NCBI GenBank assembly: GCA_021770755.1
Contig: JAETQI010000011.1
Span: 39,809 to 103,808 of the forward strand
DNA: 64,000 nt
Source: Lachnospiraceae bacterium
GTDB lineage: Bacteria; Bacillota; Clostridia; Lachnospirales; Lachnospiraceae
Direction: 5' to 3'
A program made the translations under genes and the position numbers. How positions within the stretch are numbered: the first letter of the stretch is position 1; each line of letters begins with the position of its first letter. Below, piece after piece: positions 42,895-51,794 of this stretch. The notes under the pieces are model-generated. The model did not search any database. It was not told the origin of the DNA and saw nothing but the letters and a program-made list of their open reading frames with translations.

Positions 42895-43767
42895 ATGAAC
42901 AACAGGCAAAAGAAAACATTTAAAACCGCTACCGGAAAGATCGACTACACGCTCATGAACGACTGCATGTTCCACTCTGTCATGACCAAAAATGGTAATG
43001 TCCTAAAAGGTCTGGTCTGTGCACTGCTCCACCTAAAACCAAACAGGGTACAGTCCATCACGATCCTCAACCCTTACGAGCTGGGTGACGATATCCGCGA
43101 CAAAAGCTTTATCCTCGACATCAAGATCCTGCTCAACGACAAGAAAGTCATCAACATCGAACTCCAGGTCCGATCTCAGAATTACTGGAATGACCGTTCC
43201 CTCATCTACCTCTGCAGGCTCTTCGACAACCTGGAGAAAGGATCTTTATACTCCGATGTCATGCCCGCATACCATATTAGTATCCTTAACTTTACGCCTT
43301 TTGCTGAACATCCTGAGTTTTATGCAACCAATAAGATAATGAATGTTAAAAAACATTACGTTTATAATGACAAATTCACGCTGAATGTGTTAGACTTAAA
43401 TCAGATCGGACGTGCAACAAGTGAAGACAAACAATGGAAACTTGACTACTGGGCACGTCTGTTCAAAACTACGACATGGGAGGGGTTGCAGATGTTGGCA
43501 CAACAGGACAACGATTTTCAGGAAACTTGTGAAACGATCTTCCGCCTCAATCAGGATAAAAGCGTCCGTTACTGGTGCCAGGCACGCGAAGAAGCCGACC
43601 GTATCGCACGATCGATCGAACATGATTACGAGGTTTATAAGAAGAATCTCGCAGAAAAAGACGCTATTATTGCCGATCAGAATAATGCTCTGGCGCAAAA
43701 GGACTCTGCTCTGGCGCAAAAGGACGCGCAGATTGCTATGTTGATGGCGCAGTTGGATCAGAAGTAA
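42895..43767 (+). CDS. Rpn/PD-(D/E)XK-family nuclease (transposase-like)
   Basis: The 290-residue protein belongs to the Rpn (YhgA-like, PDDEXK transposase-like) nucleases. The N-terminus DYTLMNDCMFHSVMTKN and the core LDIKILLNDKKVINIELQV match the family, with the Asp and E-x-Q of the nuclease site near residues 77 and 92. RSLIYLCRLFDN follows. The C-terminal part is coiled coil with LAQKD repeats. By family it promotes RecA-independent recombination or acts in defence. It runs against the flagellar operon that surrounds it. AGAAAGGA precedes the ATG. Confidence 0.88.
   Translation: MNNRQKKTFKTATGKIDYTLMNDCMFHSVMTKNGNVLKGLVCALLHLKPNRVQSITILNPYELGDDIRDKSFILDIKILLNDKKVINIELQVRSQNYWNDRSLIYLCRLFDNLEKGSLYSDVMPAYHISILNFTPFAEHPEFYATNKIMNVKKHYVYNDKFTLNVLDLNQIGRATSEDKQWKLDYWARLFKTTTWEGLQMLAQQDNDFQETCETIFRLNQDKSVRYWCQAREEADRIARSIEHDYEVYKKNLAEKDAIIADQNNALAQKDSALAQKDAQIAMLMAQLDQK
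43687..43725 (+). repeat. 21-base tandem repeat at the 3' end of the Rpn gene
   Basis: Two identical 18-base blocks (43687-43704, 43708-43725), joined by TCT, encode ALAQKD twice. Copy number could vary without breaking frame. Confidence 0.75.
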
Positions 43768-43784
43768 ACGGAAATCTCCATCTA

Positions 43785-43828
43785 CCAAGAGAACCCCGTA
43801 CAGGCGTACCTGTCCGGGGTTCTCTTGG
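43785..43828. terminator. Very strong hairpin between the Rpn gene and flgE
   Basis: Arms 43785-43798 and 43815-43828 pair over 14 bases without error. After one mismatch, five more pairs close a 4-base loop. There is no long T-run on either side, so termination is likely but not certain. It stands where the two convergent genes end. Confidence 0.6.
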
Positions 43829-43848
43829 ATTTAGATTAGGTTCGGTTA

Positions 43849-45876
43849 TTATCTCTTCAGATTGATCAGCTCTTCAAGCAGTGTATCCGATACTGTGATG
43901 GTACGGCTGTTTGCCTGGAAGCCTCTCTGTGTGGTGATCATGTCCGTAAACTGCTGTGAGAGGTCTACGTTTGACATCTCGAGGATACCGCTGGTGATCG
44001 AACCGATTCCCTCTGCCTTGATGTCCACGAGGGAAGCATCGCCGGAGCTTGCCGTCGTCTGGTAGAGGTTGTCACCGGAGTTCTCAAGTCCCATAGCGTT
44101 TGCAAATTTTGCAACGCAGATCTGTCCGAGTCTTGTGATGTGGCCGTTGCTGTAGCTTGCTGTGACGATACCGTCTGTTCCAACAGATACACCCAGCAGC
44201 TTTCCGACCTTGCTTCCGTCAAGGCGCTTGCCCTCTACTGTCGATTTGTGGTCGTTGCTCACATTCTTTGTGCCTGACATATCAACCGTGAGATTCTCAA
44301 AGTTTCCTCTGTCGTTGATCGTGCTTAAATTGATCGTGAAAGAACTGTTTCCCATCGAATCCACATACTGGAACTCACCGTTTCCGGTGTCATACTGTAC
44401 TGTGAACACGGAATCGTCAAGTATGCTGGATACATCTACAGCAACCTTGTTTGAATCCGTCATTCCTAGCAGCTTGATCGTATACTGTCCTGGGATTGCA
44501 GTTTTATCCTGCATCGTCTCCGTTGTCGTATACTGCTGTGTCTTTCCATCGCTCGCTTTGAGTTGCAACAGCCTGCGCATCGCATCGCTCTGCGCCTCTG
44601 TTAACTGCAGAGTATTTCTTGTTGTACCATCAACCGTCTCAAACTTCCACTTTGTCACCGTGTCGCCATTATCATCCACATACGTCTGCGACGTTGCTGC
44701 GACTGTTACCGCACCTGCCAGACCACATGACACGAATCCATTATTCTGAGTTGTACTGTTAGTATCATTATATAATAATGCAGCAACCTCATCATCAACT
44801 TTTGTAGCATCTGATATCGGGTATGGTACTGTATTGTTGGGCACATATCCCGTCTCTCCTGAAAATTTGACAGTAAGCGTTTTTATATTGAGCAGATCGC
44901 TTGCAGGATCAATATTTAAATCTGGATTATTTGCAAAAAACTTTGACAGATCTACCGTTATCTCGTCATCCTTGCCAAAAGTATGTGTACCTGTAATAAT
45001 ATCCTGATAACCAGCCGCTGTTGATTTCGTATTGTTAATCTCAGCCCAGATATCCTTAATCAGCTTTTCAGTCGCCTCTGGGGAGTCAATCGTTGCCAGA
45101 TCCTTTGTTTCACCATTAACTGGATACGAGAATGACATCTTAGAAGTATCAACCTTATAGATATTAGGAGGCATATGATAGATACTCTCTGTATTCGTGA
45201 CCTCCCTGGTCGAATTGCTGATCGATGTCGCCGGCAGTATGCCAAACTTCAGATTATAAGGATACCCTGCGCTGTCATATACGTCAAAGTTCACGATCTT
45301 GCCATCTTTTGTCTGCAGATCCGAATCATCCCTATCGATGATACCCGCGATCTGTGCGTTCTTAGTGGCATCTGCGTTAAACTCGTTGCTCGCCTTGGTG
45401 TTGATCGGTCCGATCGTACCACCTTTTACGATGTTCCCCTCAGCGTCGACGCCCCAGCCCTGCACGATGTAGCCAGTACTCGCCATACAGAGGTTGCCTG
45501 CGTCATCCACGTCAAACGATCCGTCTCTTGTGTAGTATGTACTCGTTCCGTCGCTCACCACGAAGAACGCCTCACCGGAGATCTTTAAGTCGAACGGATT
45601 ACCTGTCGACTGGTTTGCACCCTCCTGCGTGATGGTCGTGTTGATCGCCGCCGCCTTCACGCCCAGACCGATCTGTCTGGGGTTCGTGCCGCCTGTGCCG
45701 TTTGCCGCGTTAGCGCCTGTCGCCGCCTGCGTCGTCTGATACAGCATATCGGAGAAGTTCATCTGCTTTGCCTTGAATGCTGTCGTGTTTACGTTTGCAA
45801 TGTTGTTACCGATAACGTCCATTCTTGTCTGGTGTGTCCTAAGACCTGATACACCAGAGTAAAGTGATCTCATCAT
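43849..45876 (-). CDS. flgE: Flagellar hook protein FlgE
   Basis: The 675-residue hook subunit is much longer than the 400 or so residues of enteric FlgE. It has the axial N-terminus (MRSLYSGVSGLRTHQTRMDVIGNNIANVNTTAFKA) and C-terminus (MSNVDLSQQFTDMITTQRGFQANSRTI). The extra length is in the variable middle domains (about 150-480). I chose ATG 45876, which AGGAGG precedes at 10 bases, instead of the longer frame from 45924. Confidence 0.96.
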   Translation of the reverse strand: MMRSLYSGVSGLRTHQTRMDVIGNNIANVNTTAFKAKQMNFSDMLYQTTQAATGANAANGTGGTNPRQIGLGVKAAAINTTITQEGANQSTGNPFDLKISGEAFFVVSDGTSTYYTRDGSFDVDDAGNLCMASTGYIVQGWGVDAEGNIVKGGTIGPINTKASNEFNADATKNAQIAGIIDRDDSDLQTKDGKIVNFDVYDSAGYPYNLKFGILPATSISNSTREVTNTESIYHMPPNIYKVDTSKMSFSYPVNGETKDLATIDSPEATEKLIKDIWAEINNTKSTAAGYQDIITGTHTFGKDDEITVDLSKFFANNPDLNIDPASDLLNIKTLTVKFSGETGYVPNNTVPYPISDATKVDDEVAALLYNDTNSTTQNNGFVSCGLAGAVTVAATSQTYVDDNGDTVTKWKFETVDGTTRNTLQLTEAQSDAMRRLLQLKASDGKTQQYTTTETMQDKTAIPGQYTIKLLGMTDSNKVAVDVSSILDDSVFTVQYDTGNGEFQYVDSMGNSSFTINLSTINDRGNFENLTVDMSGTKNVSNDHKSTVEGKRLDGSKVGKLLGVSVGTDGIVTASYSNGHITRLGQICVAKFANAMGLENSGDNLYQTTASSGDASLVDIKAEGIGSITSGILEMSNVDLSQQFTDMITTQRGFQANSRTITVSDTLLEELINLKR

Positions 45877-45983
45877 AATTAAGTGACCTCCTAAATCATA
45901 TTTGCCGTAGATCTCTGCCCCCATCCGTCATTCCGGGGATTGTAAGCCTCCTTAAAAGGTCCGGCTCTGTCTCACATCCTGTA

Positions 45984-46391
45984 TTAGATGATCACGGCTC
46001 CATCAATGTTTGTATAGATATTCTCATCTGCCTCTGTCTGATCCATCGCTGTGATGACTGTGTTGCTCTTGGTGTTCACGATAAATGCAAGCTGGTCTAC
46101 GAGTACCAGCGAATCCCTGATCCCTTTTTCGCCTGCCTTTTTCGTGCCGTCGTTCAGCCTTTCCAGTTGTCTGTCTGTCAATTCGATGTTTCTGTCATTG
46201 AGCCTGTTTGCCGCATGCTTGGAAAACCTTACATGCTCCGCCGCCTGCTGCCCTGTCACCTGCTGTTTCTGGAGGATCTCCTCAAAGCTCATGCCCTGCG
46301 GCGCCTTGCTGCCCGAATTGGCTTTCTGCTGTCTCAGATACTGATCCTGCAGTTGTTCAATGGAAAGGAACTGACTGTTTTTCACATTCAT
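45984..46391 (-). CDS. TIGR02530-type flagellar operon protein
   Basis: The 135-residue protein contains the conserved FSKHAANRLNDRNIELTDRQLERLNDGTKKAGEKGIRDSLVLVDQLAFIVN region of this flagellar operon family, found between flgD and flgE in clostridia and bacilli. Exact function unknown; it is likely cytosolic and used in hook assembly or its control. Confidence 0.88.
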   Translation of the reverse strand: MNVKNSQFLSIEQLQDQYLRQQKANSGSKAPQGMSFEEILQKQQVTGQQAAEHVRFSKHAANRLNDRNIELTDRQLERLNDGTKKAGEKGIRDSLVLVDQLAFIVNTKSNTVITAMDQTEADENIYTNIDGAVII

Positions 46392-46415
46392 TTGAATCCC
46401 TCCCTCTCATAAAAC

Positions 46416-47273
46416 TTACGCGTTCTCTGTCTTGCTGCCCTCGCCTTCCTGCTCCTTGTCTGTCTCCTCTTCCTTGCCCTCATCCCCGCCGTCTGTCGAC
46501 GGTGCCTTGTTCTCTGTCAGAAGATTCAGCTTGTCGAGTATCGCATTCATCTTGGTATTGAAGCTCTCTAAGATGTCGTCCAGAGACGTCTTCTTGTCAT
46601 CGGTTGCTGTGTTATTCTCGAACTTCACACCGAGGAGCTCAAGCGCATGCTTCCATTCCACGAGTGTCTCCATCTGCTCTGATCCATATACGTCCATATA
46701 GTGCTTCTGATACTCATCCATCGTATTGTAGTAATCGAGCGCACCCTGTATAACATTCTTGTATGACTCATCTGCAAAGCTGATGCTGGGCAGTCCGTTG
46801 ATCATTCCCTTCAACGTGTCGTACATCTCATATGCCTTGGAGTATTCCGGGCTGACGATCGTGTCAAGATCGCTGATCGAGAATTTCTGTCCGTCGATGA
46901 TCAGAAGCGGTTTGCCCTCCTCCATCTCGACATACTCGACGGTTCCCTGCGTGTAGCTGACGTCGCCGGTGCTCTGGCTTGTCGTCTTCATGATCACTTC
47001 CTTGCCGATCAGGCTGTTTGCCCTCAGCACGTCGATCGACTGCGCCATCTCGCTCATCTGCTGCACCTGCGTGAATGTCGCGTACTGTGATACCCACTCG
47101 GTGTTGCTTGTCGGCTCCAGCGGATCCTGGTTCTGCATCTCCGCCACCAGAAGTGTCAGGAACATGTCGCTGTCCACCGCGTTCTTGTCTTTTCCCTTTT
47201 TCAGCGAGTCACCTGAACTTGTATTTGTGATCAGATTGCCATTCTCGTCGACGGGTGCTAATATACCTGCCAT
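46416..47273 (-). CDS. flgD: Flagellar hook cap protein FlgD
   Basis: The 285-residue scaffold caps the growing hook. The N-terminal signature DSDMFLTLLVAEMQNQDPLEPTSNTEWVSQYATFTQVQQM is clear. The C-terminus, from about 190, is a charged coil with an acidic tail and differs from the FlgD tudor/FnIII part. AAGGAG precedes the ATG. Confidence 0.93.
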   Translation of the reverse strand: MAGILAPVDENGNLITNTSSGDSLKKGKDKNAVDSDMFLTLLVAEMQNQDPLEPTSNTEWVSQYATFTQVQQMSEMAQSIDVLRANSLIGKEVIMKTTSQSTGDVSYTQGTVEYVEMEEGKPLLIIDGQKFSISDLDTIVSPEYSKAYEMYDTLKGMINGLPSISFADESYKNVIQGALDYYNTMDEYQKHYMDVYGSEQMETLVEWKHALELLGVKFENNTATDDKKTSLDDILESFNTKMNAILDKLNLLTENKAPSTDGGDEGKEEETDKEQEGEGSKTENA

Positions 47274-47289
47274 ATGTCCACCTCTCTCC

Positions 47290-48918
47290 TTATACTAATA
47301 GATCCATCGTATTTCCGTTCGCTGCCATGATCTCCATGGCGATCCTTGTCGCGTCATCTGCTCCCTGCATCTCGCCTTCTAGTTCCTCCCCGTCAGCGAA
47401 TGCCCTGAGATTGATGCTGCCCCTGCCTCTGCGCATTCCCTGCACGCGCATGGTCTCCTGCTCCTGGGACTGTCTCTGCTGCCTGTCGCCGTTCTTGTCA
47501 AGCTCATGCTCCATCTGGTGGCTTTCCACAGACACCTCGATCGCCTCGATCTTGACACCCTGCTCCTCGAGATTTGCCCTCAACTGTGTCGCCTGTGCCT
47601 CGATCGCCGCCTTTACCGCCTCATTCTGCGTGGTGAATTCTGCTGTCACCATGCCTCCCTTTGTCGTCAGCGATACATTGACCGTACCAAGACTCGCCGG
47701 GTGAAGCTGCAGTTCCATCTCCGTGAGACTCTCATTTTTGACGATCTTTACCATGTCCGCGAGCTGTCTCATGATGTTTTCCGTGCTCTCCGAGGTATAC
47801 TTCTCAACACTCTCTGTTGCTGCCGCAGCGCCTGCCTCACCAAGATCATTCTGGAAGTTCTGTGCCGTACTGTGCTGTCCGAAGTTTCCGGAATCCTTGT
47901 CGTCACTGCCCTTTGTGTCCTTTCCGGTGTTCTGTGTCTGCGGTTTTGCGCCGATCTCTACCGGATTGTCCTGCTGGTTCTCCGGGAGCGTATCATACTG
48001 CTTTGCGGGCTGATCGTCCGCCTTGGTATTGTCCTCCCTGATGATCACCGGGCCACTGGTAACCGGCTGTTCATCGACTGCAGGCTCCTCAACTGTCTCT
48101 GGCACAATCTTTTCCATGTCCTCAATCTGCCCGTCAAGGTTCTGGCTTTCCATCTCCTGGAGCTTCTGCAGCACCGCTTCGAGCTCCTCACCGGTCAGTC
48201 CTGTATTTTCAAGCAGGATGCCCACCTGTGTGTCGACTGTCTCTGTGATGTCCTGCAACGCTGTATAGAGCTTCTCGTCCGCAACCAGGCTGATCACAGA
48301 GTCCTCGCCAGATATCGCTGTCACCAACTGCGCCATGTGATCGGTATCCAACAGGTCGTATGGCTGGAAGCCTGCTGCCTCCATACCGGATAAGAATTCC
48401 TCATCCGTGATCCCAAGGATCTCCTTGATCTGTTCGATGATCTGCTCCAGTACCTTGGTGATCTCGTCGATCGTCACCTCGTCGACAGGCTCTTCGATCT
48501 CCTGCAGTTTCCCGACAAGCTCTCCTGCATCTTCCACCGCCGGATCTTCTACCGTCCCGGCTGTTTCATATGCCCCTTCGGATACATTTTCCACATTTTC
48601 CGTCTGTTCTTCCACAACGGCTGTACCTGTATCCTCCGCCGCATTGTCGTTTTCCGCCTTAACGTTATCATTCCCTGTCTGCTGCTGCGTCTGCGTCTTT
48701 GTGCCACTGTCCGCTGCCGGCTGCGCAGGCTTCTCGGGTTTCTCAGTCTTTTGCTCATACTTCTGCGCTGTCTTGTCGAGCACTGCGCCAAAGTCCTGCG
48801 TCTTGCCTTCTGTGGGATCAGACGTCTTTTGTGCATTTGCCACTGCCTTCAATGCAGGGTTGACTGAATTGGCTGAATTGGCGCCGAAAAACGCATTTTT
48901 CATCGCCATATCTGTCAT
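47290..48918 (-). CDS. fliK: Hook-length control protein FliK
   Basis: About 542 residues: a long disordered, Gln/Glu/Thr-rich N-terminal ruler and a globular C-terminal domain with MELQLHPASLGTVNVSLTTKGGMVTAEFTTQN, the FliK C-domain that touches FlhB. I chose the ATG at 48918, with AGGAGG 7 bases before it. It has a candidate promoter of its own with CodY boxes. Confidence 0.93.
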   Translation of the reverse strand: MTDMAMKNAFFGANSANSVNPALKAVANAQKTSDPTEGKTQDFGAVLDKTAQKYEQKTEKPEKPAQPAADSGTKTQTQQQTGNDNVKAENDNAAEDTGTAVVEEQTENVENVSEGAYETAGTVEDPAVEDAGELVGKLQEIEEPVDEVTIDEITKVLEQIIEQIKEILGITDEEFLSGMEAAGFQPYDLLDTDHMAQLVTAISGEDSVISLVADEKLYTALQDITETVDTQVGILLENTGLTGEELEAVLQKLQEMESQNLDGQIEDMEKIVPETVEEPAVDEQPVTSGPVIIREDNTKADDQPAKQYDTLPENQQDNPVEIGAKPQTQNTGKDTKGSDDKDSGNFGQHSTAQNFQNDLGEAGAAAATESVEKYTSESTENIMRQLADMVKIVKNESLTEMELQLHPASLGTVNVSLTTKGGMVTAEFTTQNEAVKAAIEAQATQLRANLEEQGVKIEAIEVSVESHQMEHELDKNGDRQQRQSQEQETMRVQGMRRGRGSINLRAFADGEELEGEMQGADDATRIAMEIMAANGNTMDLLV

Positions 48919-48938
48919 TGTCATTCCTCCTTTCTTTC

Positions 48939-49041
48939 TTTATATAAAATCTATTTTAACTTAACAAATTAACTGAATTGTCTGAAAATTCAGTTAATTT
49001 GGAAGTTACATAATATATATCGGTAATGTTTTCAGAAAACT
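48939..49041 (-). promoter_or_regulatory. ylxF-fliK spacer: promoter, palindrome and CodY boxes
   Basis: A candidate promoter TTGTTA (48962-48967), 17 bases, TATAAA (48939-48944) precedes fliK. The 13-7-13 perfect palindrome 48967-48999 contains AATTTTCAGACAATT (48976-48990), a CodY box at 14 of 15. A second, weaker box (49027-49041, 12 of 15) adjoins the ylxF stop. TTATGTAAC occurs at 49005-49013. Confidence 0.6.
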
Positions 49042-49932
49042 TTAGCTTCCTGGATTCATTATCTTGGTGATTCTTGCCGCCACTGCCGGATCCATCTCTC
49101 CCATGATCGCGCCCCTTGTCGCTGCCGGAAGGTTGGACAGGATATCTGCCGCCAGATCCAGATTGTCTGTCATTGCCCCGAGGATACCTGCGGCTTTTGC
49201 TGCATCCATATTGCTGTATGTCGCCACATAGTCCTTCATCTTATTGTTGACTGCTTCCTCCTGGATCACCTGTTTGTACAGTGCCTCTGCCGTTGTGGGA
49301 TCCATCTCCTCATAGTACTCACGGTAAGCCTCCGGCCCCGGACCGTTATCAGCGTAGACAACCTCCTCGTAAAACTGCTCCTTGACCTCCTGAAATCTTA
49401 CCTGACTATCCTCAAATGTCCCCAGACGTTTTACCTCCGCCTTGAGTGTCTCGATCTGTTCAGAGTATGCTGTGTTGGTACTCTGCGCCTGATCCAGCTT
49501 CTTCTCCAGTTCCGTGATCTGGTCAACCGCCTCCCGGATGCTGCTGTATCCGCCATAAGACTTCTCTTTTGTCGATTCCGTGTTGGATTCCGTGGGAAGG
49601 ATCTTGTTGATCACAGGTATATCTTTCAACATCGGCGTCAGTACATTGGAGCCAAACCCGCCGACATCCATCTTGACCAGCAGGCATAGGATCCCAAGCC
49701 ATATTACAATGATGAATATCGTGACTACGACCACCGAAGCGTTCGTACCCTCGATCTGCTCATCCAGCTCACGCTCCTGGTTTTCCAGCTCCTTCGCGCG
49801 CTTCTTCGCTTCCTTTTTCTGATTCTTCTGCTCCTGTCTGAACGCCTTCTGGCTTTCTTTTAACTGCTTAAGCTGCGCCTCCGGTGCGTCGGGGTTCATT
49901 GCTTCGTCCTTACGTGCCATTTCGCTAACCAT
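49042..49932 (-). CDS. YlxF/MotE-like flagellar protein
   Basis: The 296-residue protein has a charged N-terminal coil (about 10-60), a single membrane helix (about 65-88), an outside coiled coil and a C-terminal MgtE-N-like domain (MDAAKAAGILGAMTDNLDLAADILSNLPAATRGAIMGEMDP). This matches YlxF in the Bacillus flagellar operon and MotE, a stator chaperone of other bacteria. ATG 49932 and the ATG four codons later are both possible. Confidence 0.85.
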   Translation of the reverse strand: MVSEMARKDEAMNPDAPEAQLKQLKESQKAFRQEQKNQKKEAKKRAKELENQERELDEQIEGTNASVVVVTIFIIVIWLGILCLLVKMDVGGFGSNVLTPMLKDIPVINKILPTESNTESTKEKSYGGYSSIREAVDQITELEKKLDQAQSTNTAYSEQIETLKAEVKRLGTFEDSQVRFQEVKEQFYEEVVYADNGPGPEAYREYYEEMDPTTAEALYKQVIQEEAVNNKMKDYVATYSNMDAAKAAGILGAMTDNLDLAADILSNLPAATRGAIMGEMDPAVAARITKIMNPGS

Positions 49933-49945
49933 ACCTTTCTATATA

Positions 49946-50419
49946 TTATCTCCGGGCGTGCTGTTCCTGTCCCTCCATCAGCTTCTGCCCATACGTATAT
50001 GAGGTAAGCTGGTCGATCTCCTTGCTCTCCGCAGCCAGCTCGTCTTTCATAAACTCTTCAAATGCGTTCTCTTTGAGCTTCTCATGCGCTTTCCGTTCCT
50101 GCATGAGTTCCTGCAGTGCTGCCCTCGCCTTCTCAACCGCTTTCGCGGCACGGGCGATCTCCTTCATCTGGTCCGCAATATATTCGTCCATCTTGAGCAC
50201 TGCCATCTTATTTTCACGGATCTTGCGCACATCGATCAGCTCCATGCGCAGCTTCACGCCCTCCTGCATATAGTAAAACTTTCTTGCCTGAAGCTCATCA
50301 AGCTTCTTTTTTTCCGCATCGAGCCGCATGTTTGCCTCCGCAAACTCCTGTTTCGCCCTATCCTCGAGCTTCTCTTTGATATCAAGGATCCCCTGCATCT
50401 TGTACCGGAAAACTGCCAT
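49946..50419 (-). CDS. fliJ: Flagellar export chaperone FliJ
   Basis: The 157-residue antiparallel coiled coil (FRYKMQGILDIKEKLEDRAKQEFAEA...) is the central stalk of the FliHIJ export ATPase. It follows fliI directly. Confidence 0.92.
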   Translation of the reverse strand: MAVFRYKMQGILDIKEKLEDRAKQEFAEANMRLDAEKKKLDELQARKFYYMQEGVKLRMELIDVRKIRENKMAVLKMDEYIADQMKEIARAAKAVEKARAALQELMQERKAHEKLKENAFEEFMKDELAAESKEIDQLTSYTYGQKLMEGQEQHARR

Positions 50420-50451
50420 TCATCCACCCTCTTACCGCTATTTTTCACTTT

Positions 50452-51774
50452 TTATTCCTGAAACATCGCTTCGAGCTGCTCCACAGACTCCTCAAAAGTA
50501 AATTTGGCATCCGTGTCCTGCAGCAGATACTCATTCACCCGGTCGATCATATTGATCGCCCTGTCGATATTGGGGTTGCTTCCCCGCTTGTAGGCTCCGA
50601 TATTGATCAGATCCTCCGCCTCATTGTAAGTCGCCATGATATTCTTTAGCTTGCCTGCCGCAGCCTTGTGCTCCCCGGACGCGATCATCGACATGCACCG
50701 CGAGATACTCTGCAGCACGTCGACTGCAGGATAGTGGTTTCTGTTGGCGAGCTTTCTCGTCAGCATGATATGCCCGTCGAGAATACTCCTCGCCGTATCC
50801 GTGATCGGTTCGTTAAAATCCTCGCCTTCCACCAGGACGGTGTACAGCCCTGTGATCGATCCGTTTTCCGAGCATCCGGCACGCTCGAGGAGTTTTGGCA
50901 TCTCCGAGTAGACGCTTGGCGGATAACCCCTTGTCACAGGCGGTTCTCCTGTCGCAAGCCCGATCTCCCTCTGTGCCATCGAAAAACGTGTGAGGGAGTC
51001 CATCATCAGCAGGACATCTTTCCCCTGATCCCTAAAATACTCTGCGATCGCCGTCGCCGTCTTTGCCGCCTTATTGCGCTCGAGTGCCGGTCTGTCGGAA
51101 GTCGCCACCACCACGATAGAGCGGCGCATACCCTCCTCGCCGAGATCGCGTTCGATAAATTCCCTGACCTCACGCCCGCGCTCCCCGATCAGGGCGATCA
51201 CGTTGATGTCCGCCTTGGTATTTCTCGCAAACATACCCATGAGTGTCGATTTGCCTACACCGGAGCCGGCAAAGATGCCGATACGCTGTCCCTTGCCAAC
51301 GGTGATCAGTCCATCCACCGCTTTCACCCCGAGCGGAAGCACCTCGCTGATGATCGTTCTGCTCATCGGGTCGGGCGGTGCCGCCTCGAGCGGATAGCGC
51401 TTCACTGTCGTAGGTTCCGGCACAAATCCGTCGATGCACCTGCCCAGTCCGTCCAGCGTCTTGCCAAGCAGACACTCGCCGACTGACACGCTGAGCGGAT
51501 AGTTCATGTTCTCAACGATACATCCAAGTCCGATGCCCTCCGTATCCTCATAGGGCATGAGCAGTGTCCTCTTGTCCTTGAATCCGACCACTTCGGCAAG
51601 GATCCCGTGCTCTTTCTCGGAATCCGTGTAGATCTTGCACATATCGCCGAGCTTTGCGTCCGGTCCTGACGACTCGATCGTAAGCCCTACCACATTCTCT
51701 ACCTTGCCAAGCTTCTTGAAAAAGCTCTTATTCAATACTGTCTGATATTTCTGAAAGGAAATACAAGCTTCCAT
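50452..51774 (-). CDS. fliI: Flagellar export ATPase FliI
   Basis: The 440-residue F1-beta-like ATPase has Walker A GSGVGKSTLMG, Walker B VLLMMDSLTRFSMAQREI and the export-ATPase stretch EPPVTRGYPPSVYSEMPKLLERAG. It drives unfolding and delivery of export substrates. Confidence 0.97.
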   Translation of the reverse strand: MEACISFQKYQTVLNKSFFKKLGKVENVVGLTIESSGPDAKLGDMCKIYTDSEKEHGILAEVVGFKDKRTLLMPYEDTEGIGLGCIVENMNYPLSVSVGECLLGKTLDGLGRCIDGFVPEPTTVKRYPLEAAPPDPMSRTIISEVLPLGVKAVDGLITVGKGQRIGIFAGSGVGKSTLMGMFARNTKADINVIALIGERGREVREFIERDLGEEGMRRSIVVVATSDRPALERNKAAKTATAIAEYFRDQGKDVLLMMDSLTRFSMAQREIGLATGEPPVTRGYPPSVYSEMPKLLERAGCSENGSITGLYTVLVEGEDFNEPITDTARSILDGHIMLTRKLANRNHYPAVDVLQSISRCMSMIASGEHKAAAGKLKNIMATYNEAEDLINIGAYKRGSNPNIDRAINMIDRVNEYLLQDTDAKFTFEESVEQLEAMFQE

Positions 51775-51794
51775 CTTACTATCTACAACCCCTC

